64,000 nucleotides of DNA from UBA10649 sp964597445 (GCA_964597445.1 CAZQXO010000001.1:1-64000); one strand, 5' to 3'. Shown: positions 44,881-53,834, counted from the first letter of the stretch. Numbers and translations: made by a program. Notes: a model not told the origin generated them from the sequence alone.

Positions 44881-45762
44881 TCAGCGTCGCGGGGGTGCTC
44901 CGTCACCTGGTACCGCATCGCGGAACCCCAGACGCCGGCTGATGGCGACCGCAGCCTCCAGCATGGGTCGGGCGAACCGCTTCAGTGACTCACCCTGCAG
45001 GCGCTGGACGGGTCCCGCGACGGACAGCGCAGCCACCACCTCGCCGAGGCCGTTGCGCACGGGTGCCGCGATGGAGGCGGCCCCCATCTCCGTCTCGTTC
45101 ACCTGCTCGGCCCAGCCCCGACGACGCACCGCCTCGAGCTCGACCCGCAGGCGATCCATGTCGGTGATCGTGAAGGGCGTCTGCGCCGGCAGGGTCCACC
45201 CCGTGAGCAGGGCCTCCCGTCGCTCTGGAGGCAGGTAGGCGAGCAGGACCTTGCCCGTGCTCGTGCAGTGGGCGTCGTTCCGATGGCCCACGCGTCCGAA
45301 CAGCCGGATCGTCTGCGGGCTCTCGCGTCGTTCGACGTAGACGACCTCGCGACCGTCGAGCACGCCGACCTGCACGGTCTCCCGTGTGGCGTTGCGAAGC
45401 TGATCGATGACGGGTGAGCAGGCTTCGTGAATGTCCGTGTGCGCGGAGACGACGGATCCGAGCTCGTACATGGCCAGGCCGAGGCGATACGCACCCGTGT
45501 AGGGATCGCGCTCGAGCAATCGCTCCTCAGCGAGCGTGTGAAGCAACCGGTGGGCGGTGCTCTTGCCGATGCCAAGACGCCTCGAGAGCTCGGTGACACC
45601 GATCTCCCTGCTGCCGTAGGAGAACTCCTTGAGAAGTCGTGCGGCATTGCGCACGCTCGACAGGGTCGAGTGCTGTCGTCCTCGGCTCCCACCTCCATCG
45701 GAGGCGAGAGAACCCGCGTCGGCTGGCGTGCCGCCATCCTCCTCGTCGCCGAGCATGCTCAT
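44881..45762 (-). CDS. IclR-family transcriptional regulator
   Basis: A 293-residue regulator. A Gly/Ser/Asp-rich N-terminal extension of about 30 residues precedes the winged helix-turn-helix (about 33-95, with IGVTELSRRLGIGKSTAHRL). The effector-binding domain (about 110-280) has the GYAYEL-like YRLGLAMYELGS and the CTSTGKVLLAYLP signature. IclR proteins often control aromatic catabolism, binding palindromes in divergent promoters. It overlaps the upstream uncharacterised gene by 4 bp and is 37 bp before dmpE. The likely target is the palindrome at 46443-46515. Confidence 0.93.
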   Translation of the reverse strand: MSMLGDEEDGGTPADAGSLASDGGGSRGRQHSTLSSVRNAARLLKEFSYGSREIGVTELSRRLGIGKSTAHRLLHTLAEERLLERDPYTGAYRLGLAMYELGSVVSAHTDIHEACSPVIDQLRNATRETVQVGVLDGREVVYVERRESPQTIRLFGRVGHRNDAHCTSTGKVLLAYLPPERREALLTGWTLPAQTPFTITDMDRLRVELEAVRRRGWAEQVNETEMGAASIAAPVRNGLGEVVAALSVAGPVQRLQGESLKRFARPMLEAAVAISRRLGFRDAVPGDGAPPRR

Positions 45763-46436
45763 CTCCCATTCCGCAGGTGGGCGAGCAGCAGGCGACGAGC
45801 ATCGTGCGACCCTGCCGTGGCGGGATCGAGCGCCTGGATCGACGGGGCATGGGGCTGCAGATGGCGGGCCAGCAGAACCACGCTGGCGCTCATGTCGGCT
45901 GCATCAGCAGCCCGCATCTCCGACACGAGTGCGGAACTCTGGGGGAGCAGCGCCGCGATGGAGTCGTAGTCCCGTGATGCTGCAGCATGGCTGTGGGCGA
46001 GGCCGGTGCCGGAATGCAGGGCATGGTGCGGCGTGAGCCCGCCCCCCGGCGGCACAGTGAGGTGGTAGACGATCCGACTCAGGCCCAGGAGGTCCCGCAC
46101 CTGCCGGCCGGCCGGTGCCTCGGCCTCGTCGACGAGTCCGAGGGCCGGCACCACGACGGGATCGAAGAACCGCAGGGTCCAGGCGAGGTCGCCCTCCGCG
46201 CCGGGCACGGAGACCTCCGGTCCGCTGGGAGCCGGCAGTTCGTCCATGGTCGCGATGACATGCAGGTACCGCGTGCCCACAGCAACGACCGTGAAGCGGC
46301 CCGCGGACACGAGCGGGAGTCGGCCCCGCTCACCGGGGGGCAGGCCCTCGGCAGCGTCCAGGTACGCGCGGTGCACGGCTGCCACGTACTCCGCCATGGC
46401 GCTGCGCATGGACTCAGGGGATCCCTCACCGGCCAT
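45759..46436 (-). CDS. Uncharacterised protein, first gene of leftward catabolic arm
   Basis: About 225 residues from ATG 46436; upstream ATGs at 46469 and 46490 would place the start inside the palindromic operator, so I prefer the shorter form. It has no signal peptide and no recognised domain. It is Ala/Leu-rich with several His residues in the middle (LTPHHALHSG and LAHSHAAASRDYD), where a metal site is conceivable. It overlaps the IclR gene, so it is probably co-regulated with the pathway. Function not assigned. Confidence 0.65.
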   Translation of the reverse strand: MAGEGSPESMRSAMAEYVAAVHRAYLDAAEGLPPGERGRLPLVSAGRFTVVAVGTRYLHVIATMDELPAPSGPEVSVPGAEGDLAWTLRFFDPVVVPALGLVDEAEAPAGRQVRDLLGLSRIVYHLTVPPGGGLTPHHALHSGTGLAHSHAAASRDYDSIAALLPQSSALVSEMRAADAADMSASVVLLARHLQPHAPSIQALDPATAGSHDARRLLLAHLRNGR

Positions 46437-46442
46437 GCCGCC

Positions 46443-46515
46443 GGACGCTAGCAGCGAAGCGTCCCGCATGTGGGGACGTTGTGCTTCCATGCGGGACGGA
46501 CGATGTCTAGCGTCC
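46443..46515. promoter_or_regulatory. Symmetric divergent promoter/operator of the aromatic island
   Basis: Two nested perfect inverted repeats share one centre at 46479. The inner arms are CGTCCCGCATG (46460-46470) and CATGCGGGACG (46488-46498), 11 bp each. The outer arms are GGACGCTAG (46443-46451) and CTAGCGTCC (46507-46515). Each outer arm contains TAGCGT reading outward, which fits a -10 for each divergent arm. An IclR-type operator is likely. Confidence 0.7.
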
Positions 46516-46555
46516 GGGCCACGGCATCCGAATCCGACTCAAGTCTGGAGCGCGC

Positions 46556-47464
46556 GTGGGAATCCTTCGACTCGGTCACGTGGACATCACGGTCACCGAT
46601 CTCGACCTGGCTACCGCCTACTACACCGAGGTCATCGGCCTGCTCGAGGTCGAGCGCACGGACGACTCCGTGTTCCTGAAGTGCTGGGACGAGCCCAATC
46701 ATCACTCCCTGCGCCTCACGTACGGCCCGCGGGTCGGATTCGACCAGATGTCCTTCAAGGTCGAGCGGGAGTCCGACCTGGACGAGCTGGAGAACGCGGT
46801 CCAGCGCTACGGATTCCCCGTCCAGCGGATCTCCAAGGGCGAGAGCATCGGGCAGGGCGAGTCGATCCGCTTCGCGACACCCTCGGGCCAGCAGATGGAG
46901 CTCGTCCACGACATCGAGATGACGGGACGTGCCACGGCGACGATCAATCCCGCTCCCTTCGTCGAGGGGCTCAAGGGCATCGCCCCGCCGCGGCTCGATC
47001 ACGTGCTCGTCACGGCCGAGGAGGTGGGTGACTCGGCGCAGTTCTACATGGATGTCTTCGGCTTCCGTCTCACCGAGCAACTGGTCGACGGGGCCGGGCA
47101 CCAGCTGGCCGTGTGGATGGAGACATCCCACCGCCCGCACGACCTCGCGATCGTGTCAGGGCCCAACGGTGGCCTGCATCACTTCGCGTGGTGGCTCGAT
47201 GACTGGGACCATGTGCGCCGATCAGCCGACATCCTCGCCTACAACGGCATCCAGATCGATGTGGGTCCGACCCGGCATGGCATCACGCGTGGGAACACGA
47301 TCTACTTCTTCGATCCGCTGGGCACCCGCAACGAGGTGTTCACGGGCGGATACCGACCGGATCCGGACTTCCCGACCATCACCTGGACCGAGGACAACAT
47401 CGGTCGTGCCGTCTTCTACTACGAGGGTGAAGTGAACCAGCGCTTCATGACGGTGCACACGTGA
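46556..47464 (+). CDS. Catechol 2,3-dioxygenase-like extradiol dioxygenase A
   Basis: Fe(II) enzyme that cleaves catechol next to the hydroxyls, giving 2-hydroxymuconic semialdehyde. It has 302 residues of the two-domain XylE/DmpB type. Iron ligands are His149 (RLDHVLVT), His209 (GLHHFAWW) and Glu260 (RNEVFTGG). Second-sphere His195, His241 and Tyr250 align with those known in XylE. GTG 46556 begins 41 bp beyond the operator. It is followed with a 4-bp overlap by a paralogue. Confidence 0.92.
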   Translation: MGILRLGHVDITVTDLDLATAYYTEVIGLLEVERTDDSVFLKCWDEPNHHSLRLTYGPRVGFDQMSFKVERESDLDELENAVQRYGFPVQRISKGESIGQGESIRFATPSGQQMELVHDIEMTGRATATINPAPFVEGLKGIAPPRLDHVLVTAEEVGDSAQFYMDVFGFRLTEQLVDGAGHQLAVWMETSHRPHDLAIVSGPNGGLHHFAWWLDDWDHVRRSADILAYNGIQIDVGPTRHGITRGNTIYFFDPLGTRNEVFTGGYRPDPDFPTITWTEDNIGRAVFYYEGEVNQRFMTVHT

Positions 47465-48372
47465 GCATCCTGCGACTGTCCCATGTCGAGATCCGGGTTC
47501 CGGACCTCGAGCTCGCCACGGCCTACTACACCGAGGTCGTCGGAATGTACGAGACCGCACGCGAGCCTGATCGCGTCTTCCTGAAGTGCTGGGACGAGCA
47601 CCAGCATCACTCCCTCATCCTGACCTTCGCGCCGACCTACGGGCTGAACCACATGGGCTGGAAGGTGTCGGAGGCCTCGGACCTCGATCACTACGCCGAG
47701 CGCCTCCGGGCGACGGGCGTCGACGTCGTGCGGTTCGCAGCGGGGGAGATCGGTCCGGGCCACGGAGAGGCGATTCGCTTCACCATGCCGAGCGGGCATG
47801 TCATGGAGCTCGTCCACGGGATGGAGCAGGTCGGGAACCTGCTGCCGAACACCAATCCTCCGCCGAAGCCGCTCGGTCTCGTGGGATTCGCTCCACCGCG
47901 TCTCGACCACATTTTCCTCACGTGTGAGGACGTTGCGGGGAACACGCGCTTTCTGACCGATGTCCTCGACTTCCACCTCACTGAGCAGGTCCTCGGCGAC
48001 GATGGCTTCCAGATGGCGACGTGGCTGGAGCACTCCCATCACAGCCACGACATCGCGCTCGTCACCGGTCAGGATCGAGGGCTTCACCACTTCGCCTGGT
48101 GGGTCGACGACTGGAACCAGATCCGCGAGGTGGCCGATGTCCTGGCCTACCACGGCGTCCGCATCGAGACGAACCCCACGCGGCACGGCGCGACCCGCGG
48201 GCACTGCATCTACTTCTTCGATCCGGCGGGCAACCGCAATGAGGCCTTCACGGGCGGGTACTGGGTCGATCCCGAGGAGCCACCCGTGACCTGGACGGAG
48301 GCCGAGATGGGGCGGGCGATCTTCTACTACGACGGCGTCGTGAACCAGCGGTTCCTGACGGTCCACAGCTGA
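47461..48372 (+). CDS. Catechol 2,3-dioxygenase-like extradiol dioxygenase B
   Basis: A 303-residue tandem paralogue of the preceding enzyme with the same architecture. Iron ligands are His150 (RLDHIFLT), His210 (GLHHFAWW) and Glu261 (RNEAFTGG). Both proteins share ATAYYTEV, VFLKCWDE and the ending NQRFxTVH. Both look active, so the pair may differ in substrate (for example catechol versus alkylcatechol) or in sensitivity to inactivation. GTG 47461 overlaps the first gene by 4 bp, so expression is coupled. Confidence 0.92.
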   Translation: MSILRLSHVEIRVPDLELATAYYTEVVGMYETAREPDRVFLKCWDEHQHHSLILTFAPTYGLNHMGWKVSEASDLDHYAERLRATGVDVVRFAAGEIGPGHGEAIRFTMPSGHVMELVHGMEQVGNLLPNTNPPPKPLGLVGFAPPRLDHIFLTCEDVAGNTRFLTDVLDFHLTEQVLGDDGFQMATWLEHSHHSHDIALVTGQDRGLHHFAWWVDDWNQIREVADVLAYHGVRIETNPTRHGATRGHCIYFFDPAGNRNEAFTGGYWVDPEEPPVTWTEAEMGRAIFYYDGVVNQRFLTVHS

Positions 48373-48380
48373 CGGAGGCG

Positions 48381-49499
48381 ATGATGACCACATCCGAGCT
48401 CCAGCCGCCACCGGCCCTGCCGCGCACCGAGCGACCTGATGCACCGGCCTACCTGCAGCGCTACCTCGATCGCGAGGGCCGCGGTGGCAAGCCGCATGAG
48501 GTGGTGGATCGGGGAGGCGATGGCGAGACGCCGCTGTACCTGAGGCGCTTCCGGGACCGTCGCAGCGGGGCCAATCCGCTCGAGGCGCCCGTTCCGGAGT
48601 GGGAGGGCGTCGATCTGGGCGTGACGCAGGCCCGTGCGCGCATCACGAAGACCAAGGAGATCGTGCCGGAGGACGCCGTCGCGGCAGGACCCTCCACGGT
48701 CACGCAGGTGCACATCATCCGTCACGGTGAGACGCAGGGGTACTCGACCGAGAGCGGACTCACCCCGCTGGGCAGCTGGCAGGCGCATCGTCGTGGGTTC
48801 GACATCAGCAAGGGTGTCCGGGAGGGCGAGCGGATCCGCATCGTGTGCGCGGAGACGAACCGGGCACGGCAGACCGCCGAGCACATCCGTCGCGGCCTGC
48901 TTGACGGGCTGACGATGTGGGGGCGCACGGCGGAGGTCTCCGAGATCGATGGCATGGAGGAGTTCCGGAACTTCCAGGTCTGGACTCCGGAGGGTCTGCG
49001 CGACGTCACAGGCGCCTTCCGGCTCTATCAGAAGGAGATGGAGAAGTACGAGCGAGTCGCCCACGGCGATCGCCCCCTGTGGCTCGTCGAGGTGGATCGG
49101 TTCTGGCGGACGCAGCAGGGCGGTGGGGATCCCATCACCTACTGGACGCAGATCCCGATGCTGTGCTTCGAGCCTCCGTCCGCAACCGTGCGTCGATTCT
49201 GGGCTGGGATCCGACGCATCCGCGAGGAGCATCCGGGTGACCGCATCATCGTGGCCACTCACTCAGGCCCGATCCGCGTGTTCGCCATGGCGGCTCACGG
49301 TTATGACCCGGGCGAGCCGTACAACACTGAAGAGGTCATCGTGAAGCTGCTGTCTGGAGACTCCGGGGCCTTCCTGGCCTACCGCAATCGGGTGTCCGAG
49401 GTTCAGGTGCCCACTCTCGACGAGCTTCCTGACTGGTGGGAGGGGCTCTCGGGAGAGGCGCTGCCACGATCCCGGCGGGAGCAGGAGGTGGGCTCATGA
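48381..49499 (+). CDS. Histidine phosphatase family protein
   Basis: A 372-residue branch-1 histidine phosphatase. An N-terminal extension of about 105 residues, Arg/Asp/Pro-rich with APAYLQRYLDR and TPLYLRRFRDR repeats, precedes the catalytic RHGET (Arg114, His115) and the second histidine in VATHSGPIRV. ATG 48381 follows GGAGG. Placed between ring-cleavage genes and a phenylphosphate-synthase-like pair, it is a candidate for removing phosphate from an oxidised phosphoester intermediate. That role is inferred. The next gene overlaps its stop. Confidence 0.85.
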   Translation: MMTTSELQPPPALPRTERPDAPAYLQRYLDREGRGGKPHEVVDRGGDGETPLYLRRFRDRRSGANPLEAPVPEWEGVDLGVTQARARITKTKEIVPEDAVAAGPSTVTQVHIIRHGETQGYSTESGLTPLGSWQAHRRGFDISKGVREGERIRIVCAETNRARQTAEHIRRGLLDGLTMWGRTAEVSEIDGMEEFRNFQVWTPEGLRDVTGAFRLYQKEMEKYERVAHGDRPLWLVEVDRFWRTQQGGGDPITYWTQIPMLCFEPPSATVRRFWAGIRRIREEHPGDRIIVATHSGPIRVFAMAAHGYDPGEPYNTEEVIVKLLSGDSGAFLAYRNRVSEVQVPTLDELPDWWEGLSGEALPRSRREQEVGS

Positions 49500-50575
49500 G
49501 CAGTCACATCATGTGGTTCGAGGGGTACTGGGAGGGCCTCAAGCCGGAGGTGGGGGGCAAGGCCGCAAGTCTGGGCGAGATGACGGGAGCCGGCCTGCCG
49601 GTTCCGCCGGGGTTCGCCCTCACCACTGCTGCCTACCGTGCCTCGCGAGACGCCTCCGACATCGATGCCACCCTGGCCCGGCTGCTCCATGGACTCGACA
49701 CGAGCGACACCGACATGGTGTCGGACCGCTGTGGACGCATCCGACGGCACATCGCTGAGATGCCCATGGACCTGGACGTCGAGGCGGACCTACGACAGGC
49801 CTACACCGAGCTGTGTCGCCGCAGCAGCACCGCGGATGTCCCCGTCGCCGTGCGATCGTCCGCCACGAGTGAGGACTCCCCGGATGCCTCCTTCGCCGGT
49901 GAGCACGACACGTACCTCTGGGTGCGAGGTTCGGACGCCGTCGTCGACGCCGTGCGCCGGTGCTGGGCCTCGCTCTTCACGGATCGCGCCACGTGCTACC
50001 GGGTCGAGATGGGCTACGAGCACCGTTCCGTGGAGATGAGCGTGGTCATCCAGAAGATGGTCCGCCCGGTCTCCGCGGGCGTCGCCTTCACGCTGAACCC
50101 CTCGGACGGGGATCGCTCGACGATCGCCATTGACGCGGCCTGGGGCTTCGGCGAGGGCGTGGTGTCCGGTGAGGTGACTCCCGACAACTTCCTGGTCGAC
50201 AAGGTGCTCTACGAGATCAGCCGACGGCGAGTGGCCACCAAGGAGGTCGAGTTCACGCTCAACGGAGGCGACAGCGTCGTCAAGGTACCCCTGGAGGGTG
50301 CCCGTGCCACCGACGCCTCCCTCACGGATGACCAGATCAAGGCCATCGCCAGGCTCGCCCGCACGGCCGAGCGGCACTACGGGTGCCCCCAGGACGTCGA
50401 GTGGGCCGTCGACGCGGATCTGGCGGACGGCGAGAACATCGTGCTCCTGCAGTCGCGCCCGGAGACCGTGTGGAGCAAGAAGGCAGCCGAGAGGTCCGTG
50501 GCACCGGGGGGCACCGACATGATGGCGAGCATCGTGTCGACGCTCATGAATCCGCTCAACAGTCGCAAGTCCTAG
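49496..50575 (+). CDS. PEP-synthase/PPDK N-terminal-type ATP-binding subunit (phenylphosphate synthase beta-like)
   Basis: A 359-residue protein comprising only the ATP-grasp nucleotide-binding part of PEP synthase/pyruvate phosphate dikinase. Hallmarks are VGGKAASLGEM (about 20-30), VAVRSSATSEDSPDASFAGE (about 118-137), VIQKMVRPVSAGVAFTLNP and a final IVLLQSRPETVW. Its size (about 39 kDa) and split from the His-domain partner (next gene) match protein 2 of phenylphosphate synthase. Its expected role is to phosphorylate the mobile histidine of the partner using ATP. A paralogous pair, CreHI, phosphorylates p-cresol in Corynebacterium. Confidence 0.87.
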   Translation: MSSHIMWFEGYWEGLKPEVGGKAASLGEMTGAGLPVPPGFALTTAAYRASRDASDIDATLARLLHGLDTSDTDMVSDRCGRIRRHIAEMPMDLDVEADLRQAYTELCRRSSTADVPVAVRSSATSEDSPDASFAGEHDTYLWVRGSDAVVDAVRRCWASLFTDRATCYRVEMGYEHRSVEMSVVIQKMVRPVSAGVAFTLNPSDGDRSTIAIDAAWGFGEGVVSGEVTPDNFLVDKVLYEISRRRVATKEVEFTLNGGDSVVKVPLEGARATDASLTDDQIKAIARLARTAERHYGCPQDVEWAVDADLADGENIVLLQSRPETVWSKKAAERSVAPGGTDMMASIVSTLMNPLNSRKS

Positions 50576-50627
50576 CAGCACGACCAGTTCCGTCCATCAC
50601 CCGCAGCAGTCAAGAGAGGGAGTTCGC

Positions 50628-52436
50628 ATGGCAGATCGGTTCCCCAGCCCCTTTGAGATTCCGGCGCCTGCGGGTGCCGAGGGGTGGCAGCAGCTCTACA
50701 CCTACTCGTCGCTGTTCTCCGAGGGTCGCCGTGCCTACGAGGACTCCATGTTCTGGTTCCAGGACGGCGTCCACTGGCCGACGGCCCTGCGTCCGTGGGA
50801 TGCCACGCTCTTCGAGTACGCAATCACATCCCTGTCGCAGTACAACACCCGGCACCTGCAGGTGCCCCCGGCCAACGGGATCGACTTCCGGATCCTGAAC
50901 GGGTACGTGTACCTCACGCCGGTGCCGGCTCCCGAGGCCGACATCGAGGGTCGAGTGGCCAACTTCATGGATCGCGCCGGGTTCTACTTCATGAACTGGA
51001 ACGACCTGTACGACAAGTGGATGATCAAGATCCGGGATCTCGTCAAGGAACTCGAGACCATCGACTTCGACCCGCTCCCGGAGCTGGAGGATGCCGACGA
51101 CGTCGTGAAGTCCGGCGCGGGCCTGGGGTCGGGCTGGAAGATCCAGGCGGACTACCACAAGCTGCTGGACCTGGCACTCAAGCTCTGGCAGTACCACTTC
51201 GAGTTCCTGAACCTCGGCTATGCCGCCTACCTCGACTTCTTCGGCTTCTGCAAGCAGGCCTGGCCGAACATCCCGGACCTCGCCATCGCGAAGATGGTGG
51301 CCGGCGTGGAAGTCGATCTCTTCCGTCCGGATGAGGAGCTGAAGCGGCTCGCGCGCATGGCCGTGGACTCAGGCGTGGCCGAGGCGTTCGCCACCGGGGA
51401 TGTTGAGGCGACGTGCCAGATCCTCAAGGGAAGCGATGCCGGCAATGCGTGGATCGCCTCCTTCCAGGAGTCGGCTGAGCCGTGGTTCAACTTCTCCACC
51501 GGGTCGGGCTTCTACCACTCCGACAAGATCTGGATCGAGAACGTCGAGATCCCCTTCGAGTTCATCGGCAACTACATCACCAAGCTCCAGAAGGGCGAGG
51601 ACCTCGCACGTCCGATGGCCGCCATCCACGCGGAGCGCGATCGCATCGTCAGCGAGTACGCGGAGCTCCTTCCGACCGATGCGGATCGGGAGGCATTCCA
51701 GGGGAAGCTCGGCCTGGCGCGCGTGGTGTTCCCCTATGTCGAGAACCACAACTTCTATGTGGAGCACTGGAGCCACTCGGTCATCTGGCGCAAGATGCGC
51801 CAGCTGGGGGAGCTCTTCGTCAAGGAGGGCTTCTGGAGCGAGGCGAACGACATCTTCTTCCTCAAGCGGACCGAGGTCGAGGATGCCCTGTTCGACTACT
51901 TCCACTCGTGGGCCACGCCTGCGCCGGCAGCCGGTCCGAGCTACTGGCCCCAGGAGATCGAGCGGCGTCGCGCGATCCACTCGGCCCTGTCGGGCTGGAA
52001 GCCCACGCCCGCCATGGGCGTCCCGCCGGAGGTCATCACGGAGCCCTTCACGGTCATGCTCTGGGGGATCACGACCGAGAGTGTCGGTGCCTGGCTGGGC
52101 GGCGGCGCCGGAGAGGACGGCCAGCTCAAGGGCATGTCCGCCTCGCCGGGTGTCGTCGAGGGCCCTGCCCGGGTCATCTTCAGCCCGGATCAGATCAGCG
52201 AGGTTCAGGAGGGCGAGATCCTCGTGGCCCCGCTGACGGCCCCGTCCTGGGCGCCGATCTTCGGCAAGATCCAGGCGACGGTGACCGACACCGGCGGCAT
52301 GATGAGCCACGCGGCCATCGTCTGTCGCGAGTACGGACTGCCGGCCGTGACCGGGACGGGATTCGCCACGTCGACGATCAAGACCGGTGACCGGATCCGG
52401 GTCGACGGCTCCAACGGCGTGGTCACGGTCCTCTAG
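50628..52436 (+). CDS. PEP-utilising mobile-domain subunit (phenylphosphate synthase alpha-like)
   Basis: A 602-residue protein. Residues about 1-490 form a large, Trp/Phe-rich region that by analogy binds the phenolic acceptor. Residues about 510-602 are the PEP-utilising mobile domain, with phosphohistidine His561 in TDTGGMMSHAAIVCREYG and the typical ending DGSNGVVTVL. Size and domain order match protein 1 of phenylphosphate synthase. ATG 50628 follows AGAGAGGGAG. No phenylphosphate carboxylase (UbiD-type) genes accompany it, so the anaerobic carboxylation route is unlikely here. Confidence 0.87.
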   Translation: MADRFPSPFEIPAPAGAEGWQQLYTYSSLFSEGRRAYEDSMFWFQDGVHWPTALRPWDATLFEYAITSLSQYNTRHLQVPPANGIDFRILNGYVYLTPVPAPEADIEGRVANFMDRAGFYFMNWNDLYDKWMIKIRDLVKELETIDFDPLPELEDADDVVKSGAGLGSGWKIQADYHKLLDLALKLWQYHFEFLNLGYAAYLDFFGFCKQAWPNIPDLAIAKMVAGVEVDLFRPDEELKRLARMAVDSGVAEAFATGDVEATCQILKGSDAGNAWIASFQESAEPWFNFSTGSGFYHSDKIWIENVEIPFEFIGNYITKLQKGEDLARPMAAIHAERDRIVSEYAELLPTDADREAFQGKLGLARVVFPYVENHNFYVEHWSHSVIWRKMRQLGELFVKEGFWSEANDIFFLKRTEVEDALFDYFHSWATPAPAAGPSYWPQEIERRRAIHSALSGWKPTPAMGVPPEVITEPFTVMLWGITTESVGAWLGGGAGEDGQLKGMSASPGVVEGPARVIFSPDQISEVQEGEILVAPLTAPSWAPIFGKIQATVTDTGGMMSHAAIVCREYGLPAVTGTGFATSTIKTGDRIRVDGSNGVVTVL

Positions 52437-52491
52437 GGGAGCCTCTCCGTAGAGTCCGATTCGGGACCATCGTCACAACTTCACACGCGGT

Positions 52492-52529
52492 TCCGTCGGG
52501 CGGGACGCCACCGTTGCCCGCCCGACGGA
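52492..52529 (+). terminator. Long perfect hairpin between synthase and oxygenase genes
   Basis: TCCGTCGGGCGGG (52492-52504) pairs with CCCGCCCGACGGA (52517-52529), a 13-bp perfect stem with a 12-base loop. It sits in the 138-bp gap between the synthase alpha-like gene and the Rieske oxygenase. No U tract follows. It may be a terminator or attenuator that partly separates the two halves of the arm, or an mRNA-stability element. Confidence 0.55.
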
Positions 52530-52574
52530 GTCCGAGCACCCTTGGATTCACCACTTTCAGGGAAGGATCTGCGA

Positions 52575-53834
52575 ATGCTGACGGTCGAGCAGAACGAGGA
52601 GCTCACCCGGGTAGGTCCGGGCACGCCCATGGGGGAGCTGCTGCGCCGGTACTGGTACCCCATCGCCTTCGAGCAGGACTTCGATACCGTCCCCACCAAG
52701 ACGGTTCGACTGCTGGGCGAGAACTGGACGCTCTTCAAGACCCCGGTCTCGGGCCGCTACGGCATCGTGGCCGAGGCCTGTCCGCATCGCAGTGCATCCC
52801 TCACCTACGGGGTCGTCCATGAGGACGGAATCCGCTGCGGCTACCACGGCTGGAAGTGGGACTTCGACGGCACCTGCCTCGAGCAGCCTGCGGAGGCCGA
52901 CAACCAGAACTTCCGCGACCGGGTGAGGCAGAAGGCGGGCAAGGCGCAGGCCATGGGTGGCATGGTCTGGGTGTACGTGGGCCCCGACCCGGCGCCCGAG
53001 CTGCCCCGCTTCGACGTGTTCGTCATGGACGGGATCAAGGACTGCGGGTACTCGACGCTGCCCTGCAATTGGCTCCAGATCATGGAGAACTCGGTGGATC
53101 CGCACCACGTGGAGTGGCTGCACGGCTACTACTTCGAGTTCCTTGGACAGACGCAGGGGTTCGACGCCCCCAAGGCCTTCCAGAAGAAGCACATGAGGAC
53201 CGGCTTCGAGGAGATGGAGTGGGGCATCCTCAAGCGCCGCGTCCTCGAGGGGAGCACCGAGGAGAACGACGACTGGAAGATCGGCCACCCGTTGGTGTTC
53301 CCGTTCTACATGCGCGTCGGTGGCGCCGGTATCGACCAGATGCAGATCCGCGTGCCCATCGACGACACCACGACCTGGAAGCTCTTCTACTCCAACCATG
53401 CCCCGAAGGGCGGGGAGTGGGAGCCCCAGGACCGCCCGGTGTTCTACGAGTACCTCTGGAGGGATGAGCAGGGTCGCTTCATCACCGACTACATCGAGGG
53501 CCAGGACATCATGGCCTGGGTGTCGCAAGGGCCGGTGACCGACCGTACGCAGGAGCACCTCGGTCGTTCGGACGCGGGGGTGGCGATGCTGCGGAAGATG
53601 TTCAAGGAGAACATGAAGAGGGTCCAGGACGGCGAGGACCCGATCGGCACCGTCCGGGAGAAGCACGACATCATCCCCCTGCCATGTGAACGCGACAAGT
53701 TCGGCGCGGAGCGGGAGTTCGCGGCGGCCTTCATCACCATGGGTTCCATGCGCTACAGCCCCCAGAAGCAGGCACTCCTGGATCTCCACGACCAGGCGTG
53801 GGCACGTATCGAGAAGGCGGGGGCCCGTGCCTGA
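52575..53834 (+). CDS. Rieske ring-hydroxylating oxygenase, phthalate-dioxygenase/LigX-like
   Basis: A 419-residue oxygenase alpha subunit. The Rieske cluster is bound by Cys69, His71 (CPHRSA) and Cys88, His91 (CGYHGW). The mononuclear iron motif is Asp175-x2-His178-x4-His183 (ENSVDPHHVEWLHGY). Length and motif spacing fit the group that oxidises single aromatic rings or O-demethylates aryl ethers without a beta subunit. ATG 52575 follows GGAAGG. Its substrate here may be a phosphorylated phenol, given the synthase genes upstream, but a free phenol, benzoate or methoxyarene cannot be excluded. Confidence 0.9.
   Translation: MLTVEQNEELTRVGPGTPMGELLRRYWYPIAFEQDFDTVPTKTVRLLGENWTLFKTPVSGRYGIVAEACPHRSASLTYGVVHEDGIRCGYHGWKWDFDGTCLEQPAEADNQNFRDRVRQKAGKAQAMGGMVWVYVGPDPAPELPRFDVFVMDGIKDCGYSTLPCNWLQIMENSVDPHHVEWLHGYYFEFLGQTQGFDAPKAFQKKHMRTGFEEMEWGILKRRVLEGSTEENDDWKIGHPLVFPFYMRVGGAGIDQMQIRVPIDDTTTWKLFYSNHAPKGGEWEPQDRPVFYEYLWRDEQGRFITDYIEGQDIMAWVSQGPVTDRTQEHLGRSDAGVAMLRKMFKENMKRVQDGEDPIGTVREKHDIIPLPCERDKFGAEREFAAAFITMGSMRYSPQKQALLDLHDQAWARIEKAGARA

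Noticed and set aside
49496..52436. Anaerobic phenol carboxylation system
   Set aside because: The phenylphosphate-synthase-like pair alone suggested it. However, no UbiD-type carboxylase or third synthase subunit is present, and all neighbours are oxygen-dependent ring-cleavage enzymes.
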